Source of the DNA: Opisthorchis felineus
Taxonomy: Eukaryota > Platyhelminthes > Trematoda > Opisthorchiida > Opisthorchiidae
NCBI GenBank assembly: GCA_004794785.1
Contig: SJOL01009857.1
Coordinates: 126,035-190,034, forward strand
Reading direction: 5' to 3'
DNA: 64,000 bases
In this document: positions 24,110 through 35,199 of the stretch, in pieces
Layout: each line of letters begins with the position of its first letter
How positions within the stretch are numbered: the first letter of the stretch is position 1
Made by a program: the position numbers and the translations under genes
Notes under the pieces: model-generated
Database searches by the model: none
The model's input: only the letters and a program-made list of their open reading frames with translations
What the model was told of the DNA's origin: nothing

Positions 24110-25241
24110 AAACCCATTCTGATCCCCTCGATGATTTTTTCGATCCTGAATATTACTTTAAGCTAACCCGAGCAAACTCAGGGTTAATTCGATTTCACAC
24201 TCGAACCACAGCTTACCCGGAGCCTGTGAGACAGGAACAAAAATTCGAATGAATGCACCTGCCCCTGCGCGTCTCAGTTAGGCAACAGAACGCTATGCTT
24301 TCGGCGCCCAAAGAACCAGCTAATGCACCATCTGCCATGCAGCTATGAGCAAAGCAACGGTGGGCACGATGAAACCGCCGTCCCTATATTACGCCCATTG
24401 TATCGAAACTAAGACACCGATTGGCAAATGCCAATCCAAACATGAGCACAATATGTGAACTGTGCGAATGATTGCTGGTTCATATGAAGTTAATGATATC
24501 CATGCGCACAACTATGCCTTCGAGTGGAACCCAGGAGTGACGTATGGAGGCGAACAAGCCCATGAAATATACGGATTTATTATTGGCAAGAGGTAACAAA
24601 GTTTTTTGAGGGAAGCAAAGATGTCGAAGAAATGAGGACAAGGGTCACCGTAAACAAGGAAGGATCACGTTGTACAAGCACACCCTAATCGTGCAAGAAA
24701 CAAGCGTCTATAGTGCGTCGAAAAACATAGGTCTACTGATATCCGCCCAGCAAACCGAGACAGGCACAACTGAAATGGAGGAAGCGGAGCGAAAAGGTCG
24801 GTAGGGTAGAAAAAGTTGATCAAACACATGGGTTGGATGCCAGCAGTAAATGCAGCATGATACAATATGAGGCATGAACACAGCGCCAACCAAATGGGAG
24901 GTTGCGGAACCGAGGCATACATGATTTGGAAAAAAAAGAGCAACTAGCAAACCGATTTTGTACAGGGAGTGGCGATAGTCAGAACTACCGATGGAAGGAT
25001 ATTGCACCTTGAAGGAAGCGAGACTTCCAGTTCAAAAAAAATCAATAGGCCATACCTCCGAAACGGGGCACAAATCACTGAAATAATGTTCACACAAATA
25101 ACAAGACAAGAAAGGTTAAACAACTTGTAATCACACCCATGATCAGAAAAGGACAACGTCACAGTGTGTACCGTTAACTGACACACTAAGTACACACATA
25201 AGTGACAGATTGAAGGCATCAAAACCTCCAATGAGCCACCC
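24110..25241. other. Region downstream of the ONECUT gene
   Basis: The minus-strand 3' untranslated region of the ONECUT gene should begin here, directly after the stop at 25244-25242. No canonical AATAAA on the minus strand is obvious within the first few hundred bases. No other gene is seen. Confidence 0.4.
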
Positions 25242-26332
25242 CTAGTTGAGTGCGCTGGTGCCACCCAAAAGTCCCGAACCTAGATCTTCTTGTTTCGGGT
25301 GTATTGGAACTGAGGAGCCCAGTGATGAAGTCAACACAGTGGAGCCGGACATGTGACCAACACTGTCCAGGCCAAGTCGATCATGACCGATTAGTGTTGC
25401 GGCTGAAGGCAAAACGTGATTGGCGGTACACACAGCATCTGGTACAGAACCCACTGATATATTGTGTTGAAGTGAGTGTGTATCACGCAGTGAATCCATC
25501 GAGACTCGTGTTAGATGGTGTGGATGGGCTGGAGACAGGGTGGGTGGATCCGAAAGCGAATCAAGAGCCGATTTGATGCTGGATAGATTTGAAGCCATGC
25601 AAGTTAGCCCTGGAGCAGACATTGGGTGAGCGAGAGCCTTGTCCGAAGTGGGACTCAGATTGTGAGAAAGTAACATGGCGTTTTGTCCACCTACAAGGAC
25701 ATGACCAAGTAGTTGTGTTTGGAGTGCAGCAGAATCACCGGAGAGCAGGAGGCCGTTTGACAGTGACGTATGTTCGTTCTCACTAACGGCACATAGTGTG
25801 TTAAGGTCTACGTCCGCATGACTGAAAGAAACAGTTGGATCAGGGGTAAGACGAGGTGGTGCAGGGGAAGATGGCAACTCCAAAGATGTCGGAACACCAG
25901 TGTGACAGCCAGGTATCCGATGAAGGACGGAATCTGATACTTCCGACATTTGGGAAGTGGGTAAAGCAGCATGAACTGGCTGTAGCGAGCAGTGGTCACC
26001 TAGATGAGAGGAAACGTGCGTCGTGTGATTTGGGGGTGATGTTTCAATACTAGTGGCCGGCGACGATGTAGACACCGTATGCTGTACGTCCTTGTCGTCT
26101 ACCCACTTATCCAAAGAACGGCGGCGAGCATTCATGAAGAAGTTTGCAACGGTAGAAACTTCCAAATTTAGCTGTTGAGCAATGGTGGCTTGCATCTCTT
26201 TGCTAGGTCTTTTCGTTTCCTTGAAGATGGCGTGCAGAGTGCGCCTCTGGATATCCGTAAAAACCAGGCGCGGCTTTTTTGTCGAACGTTCCTCAATGGG
26301 TTTTTGGTTCTCCTCCGTTTTCCGCTTGCATG
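25242..26332 (-). CDS. onecut: ONECUT, exon 5 (homeodomain and C-terminal tail)
   Basis: Follows acceptor aaccctccctttag after a 34-base intron. The homeodomain spans about residues 419-479: KKPRLVFTDIQRRTLHAIF, KETKRPSKEMQATIAQQLNL, VSTVANFFMNARRRSLDKW. Third-helix phenylalanine and methionine (NFFMNARRR in place of the usual WFQNRR) are typical of ONECUT. About 285 residues follow, a long serine-, histidine- and leucine-rich tail with no known domain, far longer than in vertebrate relatives. The stop is TAG at 25244-25242. An ATG inside the homeodomain at 26195 is not the start. Confidence 0.92.
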
Positions 26333-26366
26333 CTAAAGGGAGGGTTAGTGAAATAAAGACACCTAC

Positions 26367-26586
26367 TTGCTAGGCGAAGAGCAGACATCCTCTGGAATTC
26401 TGGCTCGTTTAACCAGTTCCACATGCGGCGAAATGTCTCGCGACCCGATTTAAGCTTGCTCCAGGGTTTAGGGTTACGAAGCAGATCAGAAAGAGTACCC
26501 TGACTACGGCAAAGCACGCGCTGGGCAAACACGGCTTGCGGTATTGTGTAGCGCTTAAGCTCAGCACTTATTCGCTGGGCTAGATC
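26367..26586 (-). CDS. onecut: ONECUT, exon 4 (CUT domain)
   Basis: Encodes nearly the whole CUT domain at residues about 330-402: DLAQRISAELKRY, then AVFAQRVLCRSQGTLSDLLR, NPKPWSKLKSGRETFRRMW and PEFQRMSALRLA. These blocks are the hallmark of the ONECUT class, which has a single CUT domain. The exon lies between acceptor ttgttcctcctag and donor GTAGGT. The domain binds DNA together with the homeodomain in the next exon. Confidence 0.95.
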
Positions 26587-26627
26587 CTAGGAGGAACAAA
26601 ATAAGTGACACAGGTTTTAAGCATTAC

Positions 26628-26737
26628 CTTGGTGTTAAGTTCGGTCATGTCGTCTGGGCATGACGGATCATTTGCATCTGCATCTGTGTTATCCTGCCTT
26701 GGTAGTGAAGACTCATCAACTGTACACAGTGAGGTTA
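26628..26737 (-). CDS. onecut: ONECUT, exon 3 (entry to the CUT domain)
   Basis: One hundred and ten bases between acceptor ttggttttacag and donor GTAATG. It has an acidic stretch (DNTDADANDPSCPDDM) and ends with TELNTK, the start of the CUT domain (family pattern: E-I-N-T-K-D). It ends in phase 0. Including it joins exon 2 to the CUT exon without a frame break. Confidence 0.85.
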
Positions 26738-26774
26738 CTGTAAAACCAATGGTTACCTGAATCCATTAATTTAC

Positions 26775-26870
26775 CCGGTTTCGGAGGAATATTTTGCGCA
26801 AAAGTCGTTTGAGGCAGAGATGCCACAGGAGAAGTAAGCGCAACAGAAGTAGGGTCACTAAGGGTATAAT
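26775..26870 (-). CDS. onecut: ONECUT, exon 2
   Basis: Ninety-six bases between acceptor ttgccacttag and donor GTAAAT. It completes a codon started in exon 1 and leaves one base, keeping the frame open (YTLSDPTSVALTSPVASLPQ and on). It encodes part of the flexible region before the CUT domain. The 35-base intron before it is close to the smallest workable size. Confidence 0.75.
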
Positions 26871-26905
26871 CTAAGTGGCAAGTTAAATCAAGGAGCGTAA
26901 CTCAC

Positions 26906-27686
26906 TTCCATTGTCATCATGCAGCTTCTCCCCGTTTCGTTGTAGCACCGGTTTAAGGTCTTCAATGGCGTAGCCATGTGGAGGCTGAACGGAGTCGGAG
27001 TCCTCCGTAAGTTGATTGTAAAGTTTTTCAGAAACCGAGGAAATTGGGGGCAGGGATGTCATATTGGAGTAGGTGAGTTTAGCATTATCGGGGACGCCAC
27101 ACTTATCGGACATCACGGGCAAGTCACCAAGTTGGAATGACTGTAGCCCAGTGAGATTAAAATCAGTTGCCAGTAAATTATCGGGAAGAGTGAGGGTAAC
27201 TCCATCTAGGTTTTGATCCGGCATTGTGAAATGGGTGGATGGGGTTGTAAGGAGGATGGTCTGCTGGTCCCCACAGTTGATGAGCGTTAGCTTGACTGTT
27301 TGAATTCCTTGGAGGGCTTGCGCATTGCCCTGAAGAGCCTGCAACTCGAGAGCAGCTCCATCTCCGGAGTTGAAAATAGGAATATTTTCTAGGTCACCCA
27401 GGGGGAAGTTGATTTTGCTGGGCGCTAGTGCACTTATTGGCACGGCAGCCATTGCAACAGTTCCGCAGCCAGAACTGGCTGACAAGCTGTTTGAAGGATC
27501 GCCTGACATCATCTTTGCCGAAGAGTTCAGTATCGACCTTGTGTAATGGGATGCCGTTGAATCGCGCTCAGATCCATTTAATCCGTAAAGTTGTGGGTCC
27601 ACAGAGTCCTTGAAAGATAAGTTCAGATTGGATTCGTCAGGTGCAGATAATCCACTAAATATAGATAATAAGGAGCTGTCAGTCAT
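26906..27686 (-). CDS. onecut: ONECUT transcription factor, exon 1 (N-terminal region)
   Basis: First exon of a ONECUT-class (HNF6-like) DNA-binding transcription factor acting in the nucleus. The ATG at 27686-27684 is preceded directly by an in-frame TAA, so it is the first possible start. The exon codes 260 residues and one base, ending at a GTGAGT donor. This part has no known domain; it is rich in serine, leucine and asparagine with acidic patches, as expected of a trans-activation region. Joined to four more exons by introns of 35, 37, 41 and 34 bases it gives 765 residues; vertebrate ONECUT proteins are nearer 500 and the fly one is longer than this. In other animals ONECUT proteins direct neuron, photoreceptor and (in vertebrates) liver and pancreas development. 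Confidence 0.85.
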
Positions 27687-30600
27687 TTAAGTTCCCAGAG
27701 AAACCACGCTCCAAACACAGTCGCAGAACTGAGGTGCGAAAAACGCCAAGCGTGCGGGAGCGGAGCGCGATCGAACTTATCGACTTGTTGCGGTCAATAA
27801 TGCCAGTGAGACCAGTTTCATTATGGCCGTTCGATATGCGCGTGTCTGGTTGGTCGATATTTGCGTAAAAAATTGCATCTCTATTACTCCATAAAGAACC
27901 CATTTTATTTAAAAATTTTAAAAGCGTTACAATAAAAGTTCAAATTTAATTCAATTTATATTAACAAAAGTTTGTTTTACCCAGGCATTTCTAGTAACAC
28001 TTTATCAGTAGTATAAAACGTTCGCAAATAACTTCTACCCACTATCGATCCGCCCATTGGCTGATTCACAGCGCCTTCTTACGCAGTCGGGTTGCTCTCT
28101 CTGGCTGATACCGTGAGTTGGGCGTTGTTGTCCTGTTCACTCTTGGTCACAGCGCTCCGGCAGCTTCATTGTCTTTGGACGGCAGTTTCGGATACTACGT
28201 AATCCGAACGACAACATTACCGCTTTGTCAAAACTCGTCTGTGTGTCATCGAAGACAAGATTTTCCACAAACTGTGGTGAGATTACTTCTTGAACGCCTT
28301 GGTTTCGCTGGGATGTAATCGTGACTGTAGAATCTGTCAGTGAAGCAACACAGCTCCGATGTACGAAATGCCAATATCTGCAAATGTACATCCTGCAATT
28401 CCCAGAGAATTCGGGGCAGATGAATGGTTGTAATAATCCATCACTCTCAGTTTAGCAGTTTAGCCTCAAATACTGTTTGTGGATTATCTGTCTGGTTTTG
28501 GTACTACAGACCTCCCTCTAACAACCAGACCTGCTCAGGTCAATCTGGCTGTCATCTCTGCTTTACCACGATACAGGTCATACTCATTTATGCCCGCCGA
28601 AAACACAGTATCGAAAGAAAAATGGACAATTTTCCGGTCAAATTGTATTCCATAAGCTGAGTTGAGCTACTACTGTTTATATACCTAGATAACTAGAATT
28701 CGCGGTAAACAAAAGCTGAATACAGAGGAAATAGGTTTTGAATTTAGCCAGGAAAAAATAGCGTGGAATATTGTTTCAATTTTGGATTGTTAGCCCACTG
28801 AAGATACCGGAGATCGAGTTGTCGTAGGAGTTTTCTGACCAGACTAGATTCACTCCTAATGAAGCTCACTCGCCTCAGTCAAACTACATAAACACACCGG
28901 TACGACCAAGAGATGTGATAATTTTGGATGCTACCCAAAAGGTATTTCATTTTGTGTGTAGATGCTCCTTGTATGGTCTTTCTTGGTGCGTTCTAGGAGG
29001 CTTTGCTTGTTGAGTTTCCTATGGTAGTCTTCTAGGCCTACCAAACTCAGTTTCCTCAGGGGAGGTCAGTCAGTGTTTTGAGGTCCCTTAACCGGTGACT
29101 ACCTCAGTTGTACGTCACTCTTGTGCGTCAACAGTCCTCCTTTTTCCCTGGCTCAGCCATTCTCGTTAACCCACACTCACAATTGACATTTATGTCTGGT
29201 GTACTTAATAAGTCCGTATGGTTACTTGACCAAGAAGCCCGGATGGAAGTCATCGATTGGCAAAACCAAGGGACTTAATGAGCCGTTGGTCTGCCTGTCA
29301 GGCAAAGGCACATATAACTTTCAAGTGAGAAGGTGTTTATCTGTTCAAATTAAGTAATTCAGCTGCGTCCCAGCAACCCTGGTGGAGTCGGGACAACGCG
29401 ATTTTCTCAGATGACCTGGTGAGACCGAGGATGTGCGACGCTGATCAGCTGTGACAAGAGGTAAACCAGATTCCAGTTTGTTATGGACTGACTAACAAAA
29501 TGGGGCCTCTTACACGATGTTCATGGGAATACAACCAACTCATTGTAAAATCCTTCAATATTGCAAAGCTCTCAAACTACCGATAAAATGACGTCTTCTG
29601 AAGTCACCACTTCCATAATGTGGATAAAGTAGTGTGAGCCCTGGGAATTGACGCATAATCCAACTAATCATCTCTAAAAGAAATGATCATTTTAAGGATT
29701 AAAGTACTTCATCCTCAAGTTTTTCGCATTCGAGTTCGCAGAAAGTACATGTCCAGCACCTCTTCCAGCTAAAAGTGGAAAATGTCTTTCGGACAGGCAT
29801 CGTGCTTGTTCAGTACTTTTAGGCCGATTGAACTTTTAGTTCGTATACTGTGGACTACAGTAGGATATTTCGACAGTGCTGTCAATTTGCACCTCCAGGA
29901 GGCTGACCAGGAACTCCAAACCGACACTCCATGACTGAAACTGACTGGTCTATTATCTACGCAATGTCAATTGACAGGGAATTACTTTACCAGAAGTCGT
30001 AATATTACTATTCTGCCGAATTTCTATATTTATGGAATTCAATCCACAGTGAGCGATCGTCAAATTCGACAAAATTCCTCATTTTCTCAAAGTTCGTAAA
30101 TGTTACCACTTCGAGCATTTGGGAAGTGCGTGCTAGTCGCGGCGAAATTAAGCACTGTGCTCCAAGATATGAGCTCCTATTTGAGTGTGATCCTAGCAAA
30201 ATTAACAATATAGCAAAACTGAACGGTTAGCGTATTTGGTTGGCACGAGTGAACAGGAGGGCGAGATATTTTAGTGCCATCGTCAGTTTACCAGTTCATT
30301 AAGAGTTGTCTCTGTCACTTACCGGGCAGGTGTTGGACTGGCCAAGCTGGCTTCTTGACTCTAGCCTTATGCACGGCCCATAAGGTACACTTAAGCATCA
30401 ATCGCAAGAACATGTAAACGCGGTGTAATCCTCAAAAATGCTGGCCACCCTGAGACAGGAATGTGTGGTCATCAGTCAAAATACTGTCTAGTTAACCAAT
30501 AAAGATACATCTATGTGTCAACTGAGGTCAGCAAAGGAAACTTCTTCAGAAGGACCTTTTTGTGTGGGGGTTTGTCAGTAACGACGAACAAAGAAAAGCT

Positions 30601-31239
30601 TTCGTTTCAAGCAGACTCTGTTGATGGAATGACGCCGGAAGGTAGTCCTAACATTTTGTCGCCCCCAACTCTAACTTCCTTCCGTTTTTACACTCGTTTC
30701 CACAAGTAGTGTCCCTGAAACATCAACGCCTGTTTTCCGATACGACCAAAAGTTGTGCCTGTCCATCTCATGAATATCAAAGTTATGGTGAAAAATGGTA
30801 CTCACAGTGGTCTCAAAGTGGTCTAGGCATTGTTCGGCAACTTATTCCGAGCCATTATGCTGCCGTACAAATCTACTAAGGGTCGATTTATCATCCGACA
30901 AACTTTCCACAAACCAATTTATCATTAGACTAAATGACTGTGAAACAATTTATCTTCCGATAACGCAGCATGCGAAGGTAGCATGACTGATTTCGTCATA
31001 ATCTCGTCTATAAAATACACTCGGAACTGGCTACATTGAATGTACAGTTCGCAAGTGAAATACAGTGGAAATACCCGGAGATCCACCCTCCCCCAAAATA
31101 GTTCTAAAATGTCTCCCCAAATGGTTGGATGTTGAGCAAGAATAACTTATCGCGCGTTTTCTGTGCTGGGCTGTTGAGATTTCGTTTGTACCCTAGTGTC
31201 TTTCAACCCACTTTCGTCAGGATGTGATGGAAGCCTCCA
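27687..31239. other. Upstream region of ONECUT; no gene recognised
   Basis: About 200 bases upstream of the ONECUT start a very AT-rich stretch (27900-27980) lies in the place of a promoter or 5' untranslated region. A 74-codon minus frame at 27903-27679 overlaps the gene start in another frame and is judged chance. Nothing else is recognised up to the SINE at 31240. Confidence 0.35.
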
Positions 31240-31432
31240 GTTCTTCTAAGTAGTTAGAGCGCGAATTTACTGACCGGAAGGTCCGTGGTTCGAACCCGAC
31301 CTCTGCCTTTCGACTTCCCCTGTCCATGCTTGGGTAACCTGGCAGTATCTCAGCCCTCACGCTTCCTTCGTGTGGCATGGCAGCTAGGCACCGGAAGGGT
31401 GCTACAGTTGGACGATTTATTTATTTACTTTT
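31240..31432 (+). repeat. tRNA-derived SINE family A
   Basis: Shows gtagttagagcgcga (A box), ggttcgaacccg (B box), the family body (gtccatgcttgggtaacctg, ctaggcaccggaagggtgct) and a tail of ATTT repeats (atttatttattta). Confidence 0.85.
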
Positions 31433-31949
31433 TCTAAGTTTGTTCCTCTTAAAGAGGGTTGTAATGGGGAACCCCGTGTCTTCTTTCCTCTGAGATTTTA
31501 TCGGTGGGGGAATAAGACAGCTGCATAAAGCACTAAAACTTGGCTATCGAGAACAGGAGACAGACAATCTGAAAAAAATCACGGAAGAAACTGGAAATGA
31601 GTGGTGAAGTATGCTCGTCAAGTATCTTATAATTCCACATCACACTTGAAGTAGTTTTAGACCTATTCAGCGGTGCCCTTTTTCCAAGGCATAAATATCT
31701 TTCCATGTGGATGCGCACAAGGAAAGAAGTACATGGGGCAGATTCCCGAAACTGCTAACAACACAAACATCCTGGTGCGCGATACCCGACCATCTGTTGG
31801 AGGATATAGAATGAATAAAATACACCCGATGAGTGAAACTTCCATTTGAGAATTCGTTGCTCGAGGACCCATTTAACGCGTGCGACCACGTGATGTGGAC
31901 CCGGTGAACGAAGAACGAGCGGTGTTCTATCCTGTCAAAGTGCGAGTTA

Positions 31950-32135
31950 ACCACACTACTGATCAGCCGCTGGTGTCCGAACGGTTAAGGGCACAAACAT
32001 GTAACTGGGAGGTCACGGGTTCCAGACTCTCTGGAGTTTCGTAAGAAGCGCACAGCTGATGATACCCAATAAGAATGAAACAACTGTACAGAGCCTCAGC
32101 ACATATTGGCTTCATTTACTGGACGAAATCCACAC
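31950..32135 (+). repeat. tRNA-derived SINE family B, with decayed hammerhead
   Basis: A tRNA-like head (ggtgtccgaacggttaagg, then a B-box-like acgggttccaga) is followed by gagtttcgtaagaagcgca and the hammerhead-like block. Other copies stand at 39.35-39.52 kb and, reversed, 59.84-59.99 kb. The order (tRNA-like promoter, then hammerhead) is that of the Sm-alpha SINE of Schistosoma mansoni. Confidence 0.7.
32049..32095 (+). ncRNA. Decayed hammerhead ribozyme in SINE-B
   Basis: CTGATGA at 32056-32062 and GAAA at 32077-32080 stand 14 bases apart, followed by a weak ACA..TGT helix III and an A at the cleavage place. Helix I (cacag against cagag) pairs poorly, so this copy is probably not active. 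Confidence 0.4.
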
Positions 32136-33093
32136 CACATGATAATCTGTTCAAATACAATAGAGGAAAAGGAATCGAGCCAACTAAACAAGCCAAAACA
32201 GTTCACTAACACTGAACCAAGACAACCGATAGCAACCGCCATCATAGAAACATTTGCGAATCTGCAAACAGAGACCCTTTAAGTGCCATACCTCATTGCA
32301 GTTCAGATGAGCAGTGTACTGTGCAAATATACGCCACAAACAATGCACGAGTAAGCTACCTTTAGTATGCCTTTAAAATTTTAGATGGATGTTTTCATCC
32401 GAAATGCATCCGAAAGATAGGGGTTACTTTTGAAGAATGACATTCAAACTATACTTTTACATTCAAGAAACATGTGACAGCAAGGTGAATTCATAACGTG
32501 CCTACTCAAGTGATACTATTCGATTGTATCGCATAGCTGGCTGAAATTGTATACTGTTGGTCCCAAAGACCAATGGCCAAAGGACGGCAACCAGTGTGGC
32601 ACTAACGAAAACAGAACTGTTAAGACGGTCTGTTGCAATTGCCCAGTATTTTCACTTGTGATATCGGTCGTGGTTCCAAGGGGTCCTCATAACCCTTCTA
32701 TTTCTTTCGCAAACAGTCATCAGCGGACATTCGACTTCGGGTTTCTGTTCTACCTGAGCACACAGTCTGACAGTATCAGAGATGCACAGACTCACACTCT
32801 TGAGCAGGAGATGGCGTCAAGGTAAAAGCTTGATAACCATAGCTACTTCCACTCCTCCGCTAGCTCCAGAATCGCTGCTCAAGTGGAGGTGGAAATTATA
32901 AGAAGACTACTGACAGTGTTTCCGCCATCGCCCATAATATGTGGGTGCGTCCTACGATGTTCGTGGAACACTGAAACTGTTCGGTGCTGATGATTCACGC
33001 GACCAACAGGATGGAGCCAAAATGGTGTCACCAGCGATTTAGATGGCGATTAGGTTGTGCTATCCCGCATGCAAATGGCTTAGAACATTTTAG
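32136..33093. other. No gene recognised
   Basis: A 92-codon plus frame at 32547-32825 has no support beyond being open. Confidence 0.3.
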
Positions 33094-33445
33094 GTGGTGG
33101 TGGGGCTTGTAGAATTCACCTTCACATTACTCTCCTGTGAACAGTCCTCCTTCTTTCCAGGTGAAATCATCCTGGCGAGTTCACACCACAGGCGGGAAGC
33201 ACTGGTCTCGAGTTCCACTCTTATTAGAGCTTACCAGCAGTGCACATCATTGGCCGTGCCGGGGTTCGAAATCTGGACATGTGATGCGGGGTTGGGCGTG
33301 TTACCACTACTCCACCTGCGCACGCTAGACGCATCTGAATTGTCACGTCTGAACAGGATTGGTATCCCCCCCGCATCCTCGAACCGTGACCCAATAACTA
33401 GCCTGATTATACCGATCTATCGATCTGCCTATCAGTAATTCCAAG
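33094..33445 (-). repeat. SINE-like repeat family C, copy 2
   Basis: On the minus strand it carries ggtggagtagtggtaacacg (A-box-like) and tttcgaaccccgg (B-box-like) with the same long head as at 1.2-1.5 kb (cagatgcgtctagcgtgcg). The left edge (aattcaccttcacattactc) resembles the inverted end of copy 1; the right inverted end is not seen. Confidence 0.6.
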
Positions 33446-33599
33446 TCAGGTGGCGCCACGGATGTTTTAAACCTGTTGGAAAAGCATGAGGTTCATAAGA
33501 ATTATGAAACTGTTGGATATGAAGTCTCAGTGGAGTCCTTCGAAGTCAGTAGCACTCATCACAAGCACCGAACAGGCTACCTTGAGGATCCCTTGTAAA

Positions 33600-33735
33600 G
33601 ATATTCAGTGAAGTTTCTTTTGCTTTCGGATTAAGTAGGATGAAATCGTTGCTCAAAACTCTCAGATAGCCCACTACCATTTTCGCCCTGTTTGGGGCAC
33701 ATCAGGTAGGTGTGGCCCCCGGAAACTGAGATAAA
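33600..33735 (-). repeat. Hammerhead-bearing repeat, copy 1 (partial)
   Basis: Shares with the 52.2-52.5 kb repeat the block around the ribozyme and the following agttttgagcaacg words (gtttcagcaacctcg there). Only about 135 bases are recognisable. Confidence 0.6.
33660..33715 (-). ncRNA. Hammerhead ribozyme, near-intact, one core change
   Basis: Minus strand: CTGATGT (33705-33699; the last A of the core is T), helix II GCCC/GGGC with loop CAAACA, GAAA at 33684-33681, then cleavage-site A at 33675. Helix I pairs CCUAC (33710-33706) with GUGGG (33674-33670). The core change at A9 probably lowers or removes activity. Confidence 0.6.
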
Positions 33736-33969
33736 CAAACTCTAAGCTGAACAACGATTTGATCGAGTTTTTACTTTAAAGCTCATACGCATGATGAAAT
33801 TGCTGAAGCTGGAGACTATGCTGGAATTACTGTGCTGTGTTACCTGAGAAAAAACAACCGATTTTAAGTATTTCGCCGGGGAGAAACTGAGGAATACTTG
33901 GTTCAGCATGGTTATGAAGATAAATATGAGGGGAAACAATCAGAAAACACCTTGATCACTTACGAAATA

Positions 33970-34390
33970 CAATCATCTGCAGACCAGTTCGGATTTAACA
34001 GGAGACTTAACTGAATCCCAACTGAATCTCTCGTTTATGGCACCCTTCAACTGAATGTACTGCACAAAGACCGCCCCCTGTTTTAGTTGGTATGATATGC
34101 GAGATGTCACGGCATATTTTCTTAAGGGAAACCATTCAAAATGTTGCCGAAATATTTTCGACAGTTCTCGACAAATTTTACCCTTCCTGGGGCCCTCAGA
34201 CATGAGGCGGACTTTGTGCAGCACATTCAGTTGTAGAATATGACAAACAGCTGGGATTCGGTTGACCAAAATTGGTGTCCAATTTGTCCAATTTAGGTTC
34301 AAGCAGAACACAAAGCTAACGGAAACTCGGTGATCGGGTCTATCTGATGAGAACACTTCTGCGGAAGTTGTTTTATTTCACCTTTTCTCT
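33970..34390. repeat. Hammerhead-bearing repeat, copy 2, in inverted halves
   Basis: Bases 33975-34240 match, on the minus strand, the ribozyme and the part after it (decayed: CTGAGGGCCCCAGGAAGGGT); bases about 34280-34360 match, on the plus strand, the part before the ribozyme (ttcaagcagaacacaaagct... tatctgatgag). The two halves thus point in opposite directions. The 127-codon frame here is a by-product. Confidence 0.55.
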
Positions 34391-35199
34391 GAGTCGAGCC
34401 ATCTTCTGGTAGATGGTCACACTAAATCACGACTGACAATAAATGAGCTCTGGTCTCATTTCAGAAGGGGACTGCCTTGATAGGACTACAGATTTATGAC
34501 GGTGGAGCCCTTCGATACTTGGATGAATTCCCCCACAACCTTCACGGAAGGCGTACCTCACACTTGGGAACGTTTCGGTTTTCCCTCATTGGTGTCTTTT
34601 TAAAGGTATATCAGCATCTTCTAGGGGACGTTTCAAACTGTTACCGTCTGCGGACGATGGGCGGTGGTTAAAGCAATGAACAACGAAGGGCAGTTTTGCC
34701 TAAGGTGTCGAATTAAGTGCATGACATGAAGTCCTACACCACTCATGATGGTGTCAATCCAGGTTGTATATACACGAATCTCTGTGCTGATCTACTCGTC
34801 ATTCAGCAGATCAATCCACAACAGTCAGATGACTGTCCCACAGGAGTCACCATGTCTACTGTACGCATCCTATCAGTATTGCATAGGTAGATGCCATAGA
34901 GATTCCTGTGCTCAAAATCAGCCCTGTTGGTCAATATCGAATGCAACTGCTCCTATCTCTTATACCATTAGAATTCCAATGATGGGCCTTGGGTGAGAGG
35001 GCGGGAGAGCAAACTTTCCATATAGGACGTAACCGGCTGCAGAACCCTTTCAAGACACAGCAAGTCTAGATAATGTGATAGTGAGACCCAAAAAAGTGAA
35101 TGCATAAGTATCGTATTCCTCTTTTACTATCCTTTTCTTTAAAACCATTCTTTTGCCTGTCAGAGGTTAGGACCAAAACTGCATACAAAATGTGCGAAG
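34391..35199. other. No gene recognised
   Basis: No supported feature. Confidence 0.3.

Noticed and set aside
32725..32745. CTGATGA with GAAAG on the minus strand
   Set aside because: No helix II or cleavage site; taken as chance.
33973..34356. Minus-strand 127-codon frame
   Set aside because: Lies wholly within the hammerhead-bearing repeat.
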